Shown in pieces: positions 46,434 to 55,853 of a stretch of DNA of 64,000 bases (position 1 is its first letter; each line of letters starts with the position of its first letter). Under the pieces are notes generated by a model that was not told the origin of the DNA, did not search any database, and worked only from the letters and a program-made list of their open reading frames with translations. This DNA comes from Campylobacter magnus (GTDB lineage: Bacteria > Campylobacterota > Campylobacteria > Campylobacterales > Campylobacteraceae): positions 62,001-126,000 of the forward strand of contig NZ_JAQSLK010000004.1 in assembly GCF_028649595.1 (NCBI RefSeq), read 5' to 3'. The position numbers were made by a program, and so were the translations under genes.

Positions 46434-46512
46434 ATTTTGCCTTTTAGCAAAGATTATAACATATTTAAAAAATTTTTTAAGCAATTTACGCAAAATTTTT
46501 AAGCATTTTTGC

Positions 46513-46518
46513 TACAAT
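46513..46518 (+). promoter_or_regulatory. -10 box for recA-eno
   Basis: TACAAT in ATTTTTGCTACAATTAGC, 38 bases before the recA ATG. No LexA-type operator is evident, consistent with the absence of a LexA regulon in Campylobacter. Confidence 0.6.
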
Positions 46519-46555
46519 TAGCACTAAATTTTTTTTAATTCTCACAGGATAAACA

Positions 46556-47590
46556 ATGGATGAAAATAAGAAAAAAAGCTTAGAACTTGCTATAAAGCAG
46601 ATTGATAAGCAATTTGGCAAAGGCACGATTCTACGCATGGGCGATAGAGAAATCGAGCCAATAGATGCGATAAATACAGGCTCTTTGGGGCTTGACCTTG
46701 CCCTTGGTATAGGTGGAGTGCCAAAAGGTCGTATTGTAGAGATTTATGGGCCTGAGAGCAGTGGTAAGACCACGCTTACCCTTCATCTAATCGCCCAGTG
46801 CCAAAAGGCTGGTGGAGTGTGCGCTTTTGTGGATGCTGAACACGCCTTAGATCCAAATTATGCTAAAAATCTTGGCGTAGACATCGATAATCTTTATATC
46901 TCTCAGCCTGATTTTGGTGAGCAGGCACTAGATGTAGTTGAAACCCTTGCTAGAAGCGGTGCTGTGGATCTAATAGTCGTAGATAGCGTAGCAGCCCTTA
47001 CGCCAAAAAACGAAATAGATGGCGACATGGGAGATCAGCATGTAGGACTTCAAGCTCGCCTTATGAGTCAAGCCTTGCGCAAGCTTACAAGTGTAGTTCA
47101 CAAAATGGGCTCAACTGTGATTTTCATAAACCAAATCCGTATGAAAATCGGCGCAATGGGCTATGGCACTCCAGAGACTACCACAGGTGGAAATGCGCTA
47201 AAGTTTTACTCATCTGTGCGTATAGATGTGCGCAGAATCGCCACGCTAAAACAAGGCGAGGATCCAGTGGGAAATAGAGTTCGTGTAAAAGTCGTAAAAA
47301 ACAAAGTAGCACCGCCATTTAAACAAGCTGAGTTTGACATTATGTTTGGTGAGGGCATAAGTAGAGAGGGCGAGCTAATGGATTATGGCGTAAAGCTTGA
47401 TATAATCGATAAAAGCGGTGCGTGGTTTAGCTACGGCAGCACCAAGCTAGGTCAAGGCAGAGAAAACGCAAAAGCCTTCTTAAAAGAAAATGAAGCCATA
47501 GCAACTGAAATAGAAAACAAAATTAGAGAAAATATAGGCGATGCGCTAAGTGGTAGTGCTGAACCTGATGAAGGAGAAAATAATGAGTAA
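46556..47590 (+). CDS. recA: Recombinase RecA
   Basis: Strand-exchange ATPase. [26 protein letters not shown], Walker [18 protein letters not shown] (about 59-75), [22 protein letters not shown], and loop 2 [32 protein letters not shown] are all standard. 344 aa. The end overlaps eno by eight bases (ATGAGTAA), giving a recA-eno operon as in C. jejuni. Confidence 0.98.
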   Translation: MDENKKKSLELAIKQIDKQFGKGTILRMGDREIEPIDAINTGSLGLDLALGIGGVPKGRIVEIYGPESSGKTTLTLHLIAQCQKAGGVCAFVDAEHALDPNYAKNLGVDIDNLYISQPDFGEQALDVVETLARSGAVDLIVVDSVAALTPKNEIDGDMGDQHVGLQARLMSQALRKLTSVVHKMGSTVIFINQIRMKIGAMGYGTPETTTGGNALKFYSSVRIDVRRIATLKQGEDPVGNRVRVKVVKNKVAPPFKQAEFDIMFGEGISREGELMDYGVKLDIIDKSGAWFSYGSTKLGQGRENAKAFLKENEAIATEIENKIRENIGDALSGSAEPDEGENNE

Positions 47591-48839
47591 AATAGCAAAT
47601 ATAAGTGCTTTAGAGGTATTTGATAGCCGCGGAAATCCAACCGTGCAAGCTCGCATCACGCTAGAAAGCGGCGTAAGCGCAAGCGCAATCGTGCCAAGCG
47701 GGGCAAGCACAGGCAAAAGGGAGGCTTTAGAACTTCGTGATGGCGATGCAAACCGCCTAAACAAAAAAGGCGTGCTAAAAGCAGTAGAAAATGTAAATAC
47801 GCTAATTGCCGAGAAACTTAAAGGTCAGTGCGTGTTTAATCAAGCAAAGATTGATAGTACAATGCTAGCACTTGATGGCACAGATAATTACAGCAAACTA
47901 GGCGCAAACGCAGTTTTGGGCGTATCTATGGCAGCAGCAAGGGCAGCAGCATCTGAGCTAAATATCCCACTATATCGCTACCTTGGTGGCGCAAATGCTA
48001 GAATCTTGCCTGTGCCTATGCTAAATATCATAAATGGTGGAGCACACGCAAACAATAATATCGATTTTCAAGAGTTTATGATTATGCCTTTTGGCTTTGC
48101 TAGCTTTAAAGATGCATTTTGTGCAGCAGCTACGATATATGCTAATCTAAAAGGAATTCTAGGCTCTAGTGGCCAAAGCACAGCTGTAGGCGATGAGGGC
48201 GGTTTTGCGCCAAATTTTGCTAGCAATGAAGAGGCTATCAAAGTCATCATGGAAGCAATAGAAAAATCAGGCTACAAAGCAGGCGAGCAAATAAAAATCG
48301 CTTTGGATGTAGCAGCTAGCGAATTTTACGAAAATGGCGTTTATAACTTCGGCGGCAAAAGCCACTCAAGCGATGAAATGATCGCACTTTATAGCGATTT
48401 AGTAGCAAAATATCCTATTTTTTCTATAGAAGACGGACTTAGTGAGGATGACTGGGAGGGCTGGGCGAAGCTTACAAAAGCCCTTGGCGCAAAAACACAG
48501 CTAGTAGGCGATGATCTTTTTGTAACAAATACAAAAATCCTAGCTCGTGGCATTGAAGCAGGCGTAGCAAATGCTATCTTAATCAAGCCAAATCAAATCG
48601 GCTCAGTAAGCCAAACTATGGGTGCTGTGCGCCTAGCACAACGCAGCGGATATCGCACGATAATGAGCCACAGAAGCGGCGAGAGCGAGGATAGCTTCAT
48701 CGCTGATTTTGCTGTGGCGCTAAATACAGCGCAGATAAAGACAGGCTCAACCGCTCGCAGTGACCGCATGGCAAAATACAACCGCTTGCTTGAAATCGAG
48801 CATGAGAGCGATGGCGAGTATTTGGGACATGAAATCTAG
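47583..48839 (+). CDS. eno: Enolase
   Basis: 2-phosphoglycerate dehydratase, used in gluconeogenesis in these organisms. Start at 47583 because the family begins [75 protein letters not shown] and [12 protein letters not shown] carry the catalytic Lys/Glu/His and metal ligands. 418 aa. GILGSSG near residue 190 is encoded by GGAATTCTAG. The TAG stop is followed at once by the repeat array. Confidence 0.98.
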   Translation: MSKIANISALEVFDSRGNPTVQARITLESGVSASAIVPSGASTGKREALELRDGDANRLNKKGVLKAVENVNTLIAEKLKGQCVFNQAKIDSTMLALDGTDNYSKLGANAVLGVSMAAARAAASELNIPLYRYLGGANARILPVPMLNIINGGAHANNNIDFQEFMIMPFGFASFKDAFCAAATIYANLKGILGSSGQSTAVGDEGGFAPNFASNEEAIKVIMEAIEKSGYKAGEQIKIALDVAASEFYENGVYNFGGKSHSSDEMIALYSDLVAKYPIFSIEDGLSEDDWEGWAKLTKALGAKTQLVGDDLFVTNTKILARGIEAGVANAILIKPNQIGSVSQTMGAVRLAQRSGYRTIMSHRSGESEDSFIADFAVALNTAQIKTGSTARSDRMAKYNRLLEIEHESDGEYLGHEI

Positions 48840-49017
48840 GAAATCTAGAATTCTTAGAATTTTAGTTTGGGAATTCTAGTTTTAGCCTTAGGAATTCTAG
48901 AATTTAACTTGGAATTCTAGAATTCTTAGAATTTTATTTTGGGAATTCTAGAATTCTAGAATTTTAACTTAGGAATTCTAGAATTCCTCTGTTTAGAGTA
49001 TTGCCAAAAGTAACAAA
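48840..49017. repeat. Palindrome array between eno and the FtsB-like gene
   Basis: About ten GAATTC or near-GAATTC cores in 178 bases, arranged as GGAATTCTAGAATTCTTAGAA palindromes repeated three times with a period of about 35-60 bases. The final CCTCTGTTTAGAG before the ATG is the only non-repeat sequence. Confidence 0.85.
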
Positions 49018-49287
49018 ATGAGCGAAATTTTAGACCACTTACCAAAGCAAAGGCGCAAAAAAAACACAAAAGCCTTGTTAGCTTACGGCGCAATGGCAGT
49101 TTGCGTGATCTTTGCTGGCTGGTATATAGGCAATATACTTTTTGGCGCGCGTGGGCTTGATGTGATGCTTGATTTACACGCAAAGCGTGAACAGCTAAGC
49201 AAACAAGTAAGCGAGCTACAACAAGAAAACGCAAAACTTCAAAAAGACTATTTTGAGCTCATCGGGCTTGATCCTGAGAGAAACTGA
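49018..49287 (+). CDS. FtsB/DivIC-like septum initiator protein
   Basis: 89 residues with a basic N-terminus, one membrane helix (about 23-44) and a coiled coil (GLDVMLDLHAKREQLSKQVS through ENAKLQKDYFEL) ending IGLDPERN. This is the topology and coiled-coil pattern of FtsB/DivIC family division proteins, and the gene lies at the equivalent place in C. jejuni. Family assignment from pattern rather than a strict motif. Confidence 0.75.
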   Translation: MSEILDHLPKQRRKKNTKALLAYGAMAVCVIFAGWYIGNILFGARGLDVMLDLHAKREQLSKQVSELQQENAKLQKDYFELIGLDPERN

Positions 49288-49291
49288 GGAG

Positions 49292-50002
49292 ATGATGAAA
49301 TATTTATATTTGCTGGCGTGTTTGTTGCCGCTTTTGGCTTTTGGTAGGGACAATCCTTTTATCTCTACTACTTTGGCTGATTCAAATACTACAAATATCA
49401 TTACAAAGCTAGCAGGTTTTAGCCAAACAAGCGTGAATTTGCCAAGTGATGCAAGAGAGCTAGAGGCCGTGGTTGTAGTCTATAAAAGCGTGGATGGCTC
49501 GCTAAAAGAAAAGCGTGTGGATATTAGGGCTAGTTTTGACTGGCGTGATACTATCTACATCAGCCGCCAAGCCATGCCAAAAAACGGCGAAGTGGTTGAT
49601 GTCTCAGTCACAGCCCAAGGCAACATCACAGAAGCAAGAGCGATAACAAACCTCACAGAAGGCCCACCACTACAAGCCCTTGCCACACCAAGCCAAAAGA
49701 CGCCACTAGCAAGTGCTGATATCGTAGCTGGCAGGATAAATGCCTATGCTAATAAAATCGTCATAAACACGCCTGATTTGCTGCTAAAAAGCTATGATAA
49801 AGGCTCACGCATTGTGATGGATTTTGAGAAAAAAAGTAAGTTTTTAACCCATAGTCGTGAGTTTGGCAACAAAACGCCTTTGCGCCGCGCAACCGTGGGT
49901 TCTCACGGTAAGTTTTATAGAGTGGTTTTGGAGTTAGATAAGAAGTATAAGTATTCTATTAGGCAAAATAGTTCGAGTTATACTATTTGGCTAGGAAAAT
50001 AA
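49292..50002 (+). CDS. AMIN-domain periplasmic protein (CgpA-like glycoprotein)
   Basis: A signal peptide (MKYLYLLACLLPLLAFG-RDN) precedes a threonine-rich stretch with the N-glycosylation sequon DSNTT at N32. The C-terminal half (about 155-236; INAYANKIVINTPDLLLKSY, IVMDFEKKSKFLTHSREF, FYRVVLELDKKYKYSIRQ) is an AMIN domain of the kind that targets proteins to peptidoglycan or septum. Start at 49292 follows GAGGA at 49286-49290. Position after the FtsB-like gene matches the C. jejuni glycoprotein CgpA. Confidence 0.83.
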   Translation: MMKYLYLLACLLPLLAFGRDNPFISTTLADSNTTNIITKLAGFSQTSVNLPSDARELEAVVVVYKSVDGSLKEKRVDIRASFDWRDTIYISRQAMPKNGEVVDVSVTAQGNITEARAITNLTEGPPLQALATPSQKTPLASADIVAGRINAYANKIVINTPDLLLKSYDKGSRIVMDFEKKSKFLTHSREFGNKTPLRRATVGSHGKFYRVVLELDKKYKYSIRQNSSSYTIWLGK

Positions 50003-50516
50003 TAGTTGCTTATCGTTAGGCTTTAACTTGTGAGTGCTTTTTTTGGCGATTCGTCTCGCAGCACTATTATAAAAAAAGCCAGTTACGCGCGCCTTGGGAT
50101 GGATTTCGTATCCTATCCCTGCGGCGCGCTCACTGCCTTTTGTCATACTAGCACCACGATACTAGAATCGCCGAGCAAGTTACAATCTAGGGAATTCTAG
50201 AGTTATTTAGGGAATTTTAGAATTCCGTCATTGCGAGGGAGCAAAGCGACCGAAGCAATCTCGTTTGGAGTTTAATAAAAAGCTTAATAAATGAGATTGC
50301 TTCGCTTCGCTCGCAATGACGAATTTTGAACAAGATTCTCGGGTCAAGCCCGAGAATGACACAATGTAGGTTGTGGGATGACATAGTGAGGAATTCTAGG
50401 GAATTTTAGAATTCCTAAGTTTTCTGTCATCCTCGGGCTTGACCCGAGGATCTCGGTGCTAGGGAATTCTAGAATTCCTTAGTGATTTTATAAATTATTT
50501 AAAAGAAAGTAGAGTT
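50003..50516. repeat. Large mixed repeat region (514 bp)
   Basis: Contains the second 128-bp element (50045-50172), GAATTC palindromes (50189-50225, 50390-50415, 50463-50480), an inverted pair of TCATTGCGAG elements separated by about 27 bases (50226-50265 and 50292-50321), and two CATCCTCGGG-type elements (50333-50362 inverted, 50429-50455). No gene is supported. Confidence 0.88.
50045..50172. repeat. 128-bp interspersed element, copy 2 (opposite orientation)
   Basis: Same length as the copy at 36621-36748, with identical 8-bp terminal inverted repeats and about seven base differences, mostly in or beside the central stem. It begins 43 bases after the AMIN gene stop. Both copies sit just downstream of a coding region with the same end (GGCGATTCGTCTCGCAGCAC) nearest that gene. 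Confidence 0.9.
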
Positions 50517-51623
50517 TTGAAAAGACAAGTATTTAGTTTGATATTCATTGTTTGGGCTAGGTTTTTTGGGCTTTTTGTGATTTTACCTGTGCTTAGTGCT
50601 TATGCTAGCGGAGAGGCGTGGCAAATAGGTCTAGCTGTGGGGGCGTATGCGCTAAGCCAGATAATATTTGCAGCACCCTTTGGGCATTTAAGCGATAAAA
50701 TCGGTCGCAAAAAAGCCCTAGGCTTAGGTATCGCTATTTACGGCCTTGGCAGCGTGCTTTGCGCTATATTTAGCGATAGTATTTATCTGCTGATTTTGGG
50801 ACGTTTTATTCAAGGTGCTGGCGCAGTTGGCGCTGTAGCAAGTGCCTTTATCGCTGATATAGTGCCAGAAAACTCCCGTTCAAAATACATGGCGCTTCTT
50901 GGCATGGGCGTTGGTATGGCCTTTGTGATTGCTATGATTTCAAGCCCTATTATAGCTAGCTATTTGGGGCTTAGTGCGCTATTTTGGCTTTGTGCTTTGC
51001 TTTGCGTGATTAGTGCTGTTATCTTGCTAGGTTTAGCCGAGCCAGAAAAACACGAGCATAATGAGACCACTACCACCTACGAGCTTATTAAAAACAAAAA
51101 TGTTCGCATTTTAAGCCTTAGCAATTTTTTCCAAAAAATGTTTTTAAATGCTTTTTTTGTAAGCATAGGGCTTGTGCTTGTGGGGCAAATGGGCTTTGAG
51201 CGTGCTAGTTTGTGGCAGATTTATGCGCTGTGTGCGGTTTTTGGCTTTTTTTCTATGGGCGTGGCTGGATTTTTGGGCGATGCTAAGGGCAAGGCAAAAG
51301 AGCTATTTTTTGCTAGCGTGATTATTTTTGCGCTTAGTTTGCTTGTGTTTTTGATCTCACCAAGCTTTGAGAATATACTATTTGCCTTTGTTGGTGCGGT
51401 GCTATTTTTCATCGCATTTAGCCTTCAGGAGCCGATTTTACAAAGCCAAATGAGTAAATTAACAAAAGCAAAACGAGGCGTGGCCCTTGGCGTGCTAAAT
51501 GCCTGTGGATACGGCGGTAGCTTTGTTGGCAGCTTGCTTGGGGCTAGCTACTTTGCGCCTTATGTTATGCTCGCACTTTGCGTGCTGTGGGTGCTAATGC
51601 TAGCTAAACTTGATAGAATTTAA
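50517..51623 (+). CDS. MFS transporter
   Basis: 368 residues with 11-12 membrane helices. The loop 2-3 motif GHLSDKIGRKKALGLGIAIYGLG is the major facilitator signature, and GRFIQGAGAVGAVASAFIADIVPENSRSKYMALLGMGVG fits the drug-efflux/YajR-like branch. The start is a TTG reading MKRQVFSLIF with an AAAGAAAG purine stretch upstream. Substrate cannot be inferred. Overlaps the next gene. Confidence 0.88.
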   Translation: MKRQVFSLIFIVWARFFGLFVILPVLSAYASGEAWQIGLAVGAYALSQIIFAAPFGHLSDKIGRKKALGLGIAIYGLGSVLCAIFSDSIYLLILGRFIQGAGAVGAVASAFIADIVPENSRSKYMALLGMGVGMAFVIAMISSPIIASYLGLSALFWLCALLCVISAVILLGLAEPEKHEHNETTTTYELIKNKNVRILSLSNFFQKMFLNAFFVSIGLVLVGQMGFERASLWQIYALCAVFGFFSMGVAGFLGDAKGKAKELFFASVIIFALSLLVFLISPSFENILFAFVGAVLFFIAFSLQEPILQSQMSKLTKAKRGVALGVLNACGYGGSFVGSLLGASYFAPYVMLALCVLWVLMLAKLDRI

Positions 51624-51870
51624 GCAGATTTTAGGTAGATATTTGAGAAACTTTTTTGCATTTTTACTGGCATTTTCGCTGCCCACGGCTGTGCTTATAG
51701 GGCTTTTTGCTTTGCTAGCCTTTGTATTTTTTGCGCTTAGTTGGCTGTTTATTTTTGCGCTGCCTGTATTGCTTGGAGTTTTTGTGTATTTTTATTTTAA
51801 AAAAGGCAAAAAGAAAAACCGCTTCGTAGAAATAGACTTTGAGGCGCACAGAAGAAAGTTTAAGCACTAG
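51610..51870 (+). CDS. Small two-helix membrane protein
   Basis: Up to 86 residues from a TTG overlapping the MFS gene. Two long hydrophobic stretches (about 15-37 and 42-64) and a basic tail (KKGKKKNRFVEIDFEAHRRK). No ATG start exists in frame, so the start is uncertain (a second TTG at 51640 is possible). No family recognised; probably cotranscribed with the transporter. Confidence 0.6.
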   Translation: MIEFKQILGRYLRNFFAFLLAFSLPTAVLIGLFALLAFVFFALSWLFIFALPVLLGVFVYFYFKKGKKKNRFVEIDFEAHRRKFKH

Positions 51871-52247
51871 GGAATTCTAGAATTCCTTTGTTTTTTTCTG
51901 GGGGTTAGGGGGTTTCTTTTTGGGAATTTTAGATTAGGGAATTTAGAATTCCCTAAAATTCGTCATTGCGAGGCTTTGAAAAAAAGAGGGAGCAATCTTA
52001 TTTATTAAACCTTGAACGAGATTGCTTCACTTCGCTCGCAATGACGGAATTTTAAAATTCTTTGTGATGAGATTGTCCGGTCAAGCCGGACAATGACACA
52101 GAGCGGTCAAGCCGTACAATGACATAAGTAGTTAGGAATTCTAGAATTCCCTAGAAAAAATCTAGAATTCCTAGGAATTCTAGATTTTATGGTAATTGTT
52201 TAAATTACTATAAAGTGTTTTGAGGTTTGTTGTCAGCGTTATTTACT
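51871..52247. repeat. Mixed repeat region downstream of the pilin-like gene
   Basis: GAATTC palindromes (51871-51890, 52136-52185), a GGGGGTTAGGGGGT element (51900-51913), an inverted TCATTGCGAG pair (51961-51999 and 52017-52047), and GATTGTCCGGTCAAGCCGGACAATGACA (split, 52071-52098), followed by a decayed second copy. No gene. Confidence 0.82.
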
Positions 52248-52805
52248 TTAGTATATACCACCTGAACTGATTTCTATACAGCCCATACCACTAACTTTTT
52301 CATCCGTTTCATTTTCATTATAACCTGTACAGCTTCGGGTGCCATTCCATCCAGTAATATTTGTTGATACAGTTGATTTTAAGAATTGTTGCATTGGAGC
52401 AGATTTCAAAACTGCTTTACAAACAGTATTATTGTTTTGTAAAACTGGCAGAAAAAAAACAATTCCTCTACCCTTATCATCTTCTGCAACTCCTATTTGT
52501 AGACAACTGTCTAAATCTTTATCAGTGTCAGCCTTACCAATCTCTAATATACCGTAAGAGCCACCATTCCTATTACTAAGATTTTTAAATTTTACATTTG
52601 TCATTACACTAAAATCTCTAGCAAATTCACCGTTTACAGCGTAATAGCTAGTAACATCACTTAAAAATGTGCGGATATTTGCTACAGTAGCTGCGATTTC
52701 AGCGTCAGTTCTTGTAGCAGCTAGGCGAGGGATAGCTACGCTAGCTAGAATTCCTAAGATAACGATCACGAAGATCAGCTCAATCATTGTAAAGCCCTTT
52801 TTCAT
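52248..52805 (-). CDS. Type IV pilin-like/pseudopilin protein
   Basis: The N-terminus MKKG-FTMIELIFVIVILGILASVAIPRL is a class III signal cleaved by prepilin peptidase after Gly4, with Glu5 of the mature protein. The remaining 150 residues are globular with five cysteines (two near the C-terminus in RSCTGY and GMGCIE), as in minor pilins stabilised by disulfides. AAAGGAG lies 5 bases before the ATG. Could serve the natural-transformation (Cts) apparatus or a pilus retracted by the PilT encoded at 27.3 kb. ILGILAS is encoded over a GAATTC repeat core. Confidence 0.88.
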   Translation of the reverse strand: MKKGFTMIELIFVIVILGILASVAIPRLAATRTDAEIAATVANIRTFLSDVTSYYAVNGEFARDFSVMTNVKFKNLSNRNGGSYGILEIGKADTDKDLDSCLQIGVAEDDKGRGIVFFLPVLQNNNTVCKAVLKSAPMQQFLKSTVSTNITGWNGTRSCTGYNENETDEKVSGMGCIEISSGGIY

Positions 52806-53264
52806 GGCTAACTCCTTTAAATATTAAATGAATCGGTATTTTACTATGTTAATTACTAAACTTGGCTTAAAATAAGCTATTTTTTTGCTTTTGTTAATGT
52901 TTTATTAAGCGTTTTTTTTTTTTTTGTTAAAGTATTTTTGCTATGGAATTCTAGATTTTATTCTAGGGAATTTTGAACGGAATTTTGAACGAGATTGCTT
53001 CGTCGTTCGTTTTACTCACTCCTCGCAATGACGGAATTTTGGACGGAATTTTAGAATTCCTAGAGCAGAGATCCTCGGGTCAAGCCCGAGGATGACACGG
53101 TAGGGAATTCTAGATTAAGGAATTCTAGTTTAGGGAATTCTCTTTAAGGAATTCTCTTTAAGGAATTCTAGAATTCTAGAATTCCTAAGTAAAAAATACC
53201 CCCTAACCCCCAACCAGCGGATGCGAAGCAAAAAATAAGGAATTCTAGAATTCCCTAGCAAATT
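52806..53264. repeat. Upstream region of the pilin-like gene and mixed repeats
   Basis: 52806-52945 is AT-rich and holds the likely promoter plus a T14 run at 52912-52925. From 52946: GAATTC units, a GAGATTGCTTCGTCG...GCAATGACGG element (52990-53034), GATCCTCGGGTCAAGCCCGA (53072-53091), a tandem of GAATTCTAGTTT/GAATTCTCTTT units, a 48-bp arm of the CCCCCTAACCCCC element with GCGGATGCGAAGC (53191-53235), and a final GGAATTCTAGAATTCCC whose TAG lies beside the rnhA end. No gene. Confidence 0.8.
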
Positions 53265-53699
53265 TTATTTCAAGCTAAGAGCCTCGCTTTTAGCCATTTG
53301 GTCGCAAAGCTCGTTTTCTGCGTGTCCTGCGTGCCCTTTTACCCACTGCGCTTTTACCTTGTGAAAAGCAAGCAGCTTTGCTAACTCTTGCCATAGTTCT
53401 TGGTTTTTTATAGGTTGTTTGCTAGCGGTTTTAAAGCCATTTTTTTGCCATTTTGCTAGCCACTCGTTTATGCCCTTTGCCGTGTAGCTACTATCTGTGA
53501 AAAGCTCCACTTCACAAGACTCTTTAAGTGCCTTTAAAGCGTTAATTGCAGCACTTAGCTCCATTTGGTTATTTGTGGTATTAGCCTTTGCGCCGCTTGC
53601 TTTTTTCTCGTGTTCTTTGTAGCGTAGGATATACGCCCAGCCGCCATTTCCAGGGTTTCCAAGACAGCTGCCATCGCAAAAAATCTGCACTTTTTTCAC
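53265..53699 (-). CDS. rnhA: Ribonuclease HI
   Basis: Degrades RNA in RNA:DNA hybrids. Catalytic D-E-D-D set: VQIFCDGSCLGNPGNGGWA (Asp), TTNNQMELSAAINAL (Glu), VELFTDSSYTAKGINEWL (Asp) and GHAGHAENELCDQMA (His and Asp). 144 aa is standard. The ATG overlaps the stop of the upstream TPR gene. Confidence 0.96.
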   Translation of the reverse strand: MKKVQIFCDGSCLGNPGNGGWAYILRYKEHEKKASGAKANTTNNQMELSAAINALKALKESCEVELFTDSSYTAKGINEWLAKWQKNGFKTASKQPIKNQELWQELAKLLAFHKVKAQWVKGHAGHAENELCDQMAKSEALSLK

Positions 53700-54673
53700 A
53701 TATCCCCCTTTTGCTGTGAAAAACTCTCATCTTGTCTCAAAGTGGCATCTAGCTTAACACTAGCGATTTTTAGGCATTTTGGACAGCGAGCAAAAAACAG
53801 CGGAAGCTCGTTTTTACAAGCTAAGCAGGTGTATTTAAACTCCAATTTTGCCCCTAGGTTATTTTCTTTGGCAAGTTTAGCTAGCTTTATGCTAAACTTA
53901 AGATTTTCACATCCATTTTGCTCATCTGTGAAAAACTCGTTCCAAAACTCGCTCAAAGTATCTAGATCAAAGAGATCAGCGCACATTTGTAAGGGCGGCA
54001 ACTCATCAGCACTTGGCTTTTCGTAGTTTTTGCTTTTTAGCTCGCAAATATATCTTTTAACAAGCGCTGTTTGGGGTAGGGTTTTTAGGGCTGTGATTTT
54101 ATCCCCAGTGCTAAGGGCCGCAGATAAAAGCTCGCTAGCACCGATATAAGCACGCAAATCATCATCACAGCACCCCAAAGCAAAAAGCGCATCAAGGCAG
54201 GATTTAATCCCATCTTTATCCTTTAATTTTTCGTAGACAAAAAGCAGATGAAATAGCGCCTTCTCATCTCGTGGCTTTGCGCCAAGTAGCTCTTCAAGGC
54301 AGTCTTTGGCGTTTTTTAATAGGCCTGTTTTTATGTAGGCAAGTCCAAGGTCGCCTAGCAAGAGCATTTTTTCATCATGCCCTGCTTTTTTGATAGCTTT
54401 TTCGTAGAAATTAGCTGCTTTTTGCCAGTCGCCAAGCTTGGCAAAACCCGTGGCAATCACTGCTAGTTCAGGGCTTTCTAGGCTGCTTAGGGATTCTATG
54501 ATTTTGCTATCATCTTGGCTGAATTTGGCTAAAAACTTATCAATGCTAGCATCTTTGCTTTTGCGAGAAAACACACCCCAAAAGTAGCTAAAAATCACCA
54601 CCACAACGACACTTAGCACCAGTATAATCAGCCCAAAAATCGGATCTCTTGCATCAATAAATAAAAAGTCCAT
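53696..54673 (-). CDS. Membrane-anchored TPR protein, LapB/YciM-like
   Basis: An N-terminal membrane helix (about 12-34) is followed by helical TPR-like repeats (GFAKLGDWQKAANFYEKAIK and LAYIKTGLLKNAKDCLEELL are the clearest). Near the C-terminus lies a rubredoxin-like zinc ribbon, FKYTCLACKNELPLFFARCPKC. This architecture is that of LapB, which controls LPS synthesis in enterobacteria; whether it does so here is unknown. 325 aa. Coupled to rnhA by four-base overlap. Confidence 0.75.
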   Translation of the reverse strand: MDFLFIDARDPIFGLIILVLSVVVVVIFSYFWGVFSRKSKDASIDKFLAKFSQDDSKIIESLSSLESPELAVIATGFAKLGDWQKAANFYEKAIKKAGHDEKMLLLGDLGLAYIKTGLLKNAKDCLEELLGAKPRDEKALFHLLFVYEKLKDKDGIKSCLDALFALGCCDDDLRAYIGASELLSAALSTGDKITALKTLPQTALVKRYICELKSKNYEKPSADELPPLQMCADLFDLDTLSEFWNEFFTDEQNGCENLKFSIKLAKLAKENNLGAKLEFKYTCLACKNELPLFFARCPKCLKIASVKLDATLRQDESFSQQKGDM

Positions 54674-54851
54674 TTTCTGCCTTTATTTAGGGAATTTTAA
54701 AATTCCGTCCAAAATTTCGTCATTGCGAGGCTTTGAAAAAGCCGAAGCAATCTCGCTCAAGGCTTAATAAATGAGATTGCTTCGGTCGCTTTGCTCCCTC
54801 GCAATGACGGACATTCCGCAATGACGGAATTTTAGGGAATTCTAGAATTCC
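54674..54851. repeat. TCATTGCGAG inverted pair with palindromes
   Basis: Left arm 54718-54757 (CGTCATTGCGAGGCTTTGAA...GAAGCAATCTCG) and right arm 54773-54811 are separated by about 15 bases and are reverse-complementary over most of their length, able to form a hairpin of some 30-35 base pairs. GAATTC palindrome at 54836-54853 overlaps the stop (TAG) of the next gene. Confidence 0.85.
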
Positions 54852-55853
54852 CTAGCCCACTAGATATTTTTTTGCCTCATCTTTGCTAGCAAATGCGCTA
54901 GTATTTATTAGCTCATCACCGATTTTTACTTCGTAGCATTTGCCGTTTTCGCTTTTGCCATAAGTAAGCGCAAAGCGTGCTGAGAGCTCACGCTCGCTCT
55001 CATTAGCACTTTTTGATACTAGCACAAAAGCACCTGTAAAGTTATCAATCTGCGCTTTCATATACTGCTTATTAAGCCCAGAGTTAAATAGCTCTAAAAG
55101 TGAGTTATTTTCTCTCTCATCTCGCCCTATAATCAGCTTTGCGCCATTTTCAAGTCGCAGGTGCCTGCCATAGCGCAGACTTTGAAGGTCAAGCTCGTCC
55201 ATCTCTCGCCCCTTGCCCTCGTGTGCCATCCAGTCTTGAATTCTAGCACTAAATCCTTGATCTGTGTAGGGACAGCCCCCACCAGGACTAGCCCACTCGC
55301 TAAAGCCAAAGAGCGTGGCTAGCTCGGTTTGGCGAGCTCTTGAGCGACCATTTATTGCTTCAAGCTTTTCTCTATCTACAAAGCCTCTTAGCTCAGGCAG
55401 ACTTGGTGGCAGCAGCTTAGCACACAGTGGGCGCAAAATAATCTCGCCGTTGCCTGAGAGCTTTTTTACTTGATTCATCGCTTCATTTCTTTGGCTCATA
55501 GGCCGCTGTCCTAAGACCTCACCAGAGATAACAAAGCTAGCCTTATGCTCTTCAAGCAGACAAATAGCTGTCTTAAACATATATCCGTGGCAGTCAATAC
55601 AAGGATTAAACGCCTTTCCGTAGCCGTATTTTGGGCTAAAAAGCACATCGCGCAAATATTTATTTGTGATATTTACTCTCTCAAAACTAGCCCCAGCCTC
55701 AGCTGCCCTACGCTCTAAGGTCTTTAGCATATTCTCATCCCTGCTAAATCCTATATCAAAGTGCAGGGCATGAACCTCAATGCCTTGATTTGTAATAAGC
55801 TTAATTGCTAGCATGCTATCAAGCCCACCGCTAAAAAGCGCAAGTGCTTTCAT
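54852..55853 (-). CDS. PP-loop ATPase (MnmA/ThiI-like) with C-terminal NFACT-R/DUF814-like domain
   Basis: The PP-loop ALALFSGGLDSMLAIKLI binds ATP at the N-terminus, and NPCIDCHGYMF supplies a CxxC motif near residues 83-90. ISGEVLGQRPMSQRNEAMNQVKKLSG and the second CPYTD follow. From about 245 the protein resembles an RNA-binding NFACT-R-like module (LIIGRDERENNSLL). It is often annotated as a tRNA thiouridylase-like protein; the exact tRNA modification is not established. Overlaps no neighbour but abuts dnaG. Confidence 0.75.
   Translation of the reverse strand: MKALALFSGGLDSMLAIKLITNQGIEVHALHFDIGFSRDENMLKTLERRAAEAGASFERVNITNKYLRDVLFSPKYGYGKAFNPCIDCHGYMFKTAICLLEEHKASFVISGEVLGQRPMSQRNEAMNQVKKLSGNGEIILRPLCAKLLPPSLPELRGFVDREKLEAINGRSRARQTELATLFGFSEWASPGGGCPYTDQGFSARIQDWMAHEGKGREMDELDLQSLRYGRHLRLENGAKLIIGRDERENNSLLELFNSGLNKQYMKAQIDNFTGAFVLVSKSANESERELSARFALTYGKSENGKCYEVKIGDELINTSAFASKDEAKKYLVG

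Noticed and set aside
52361-52579. 72-residue frame antisense in the pilin-like gene
   Set aside because: No ribosome site, overlaps a gene with a clear class III signal peptide on the other strand.
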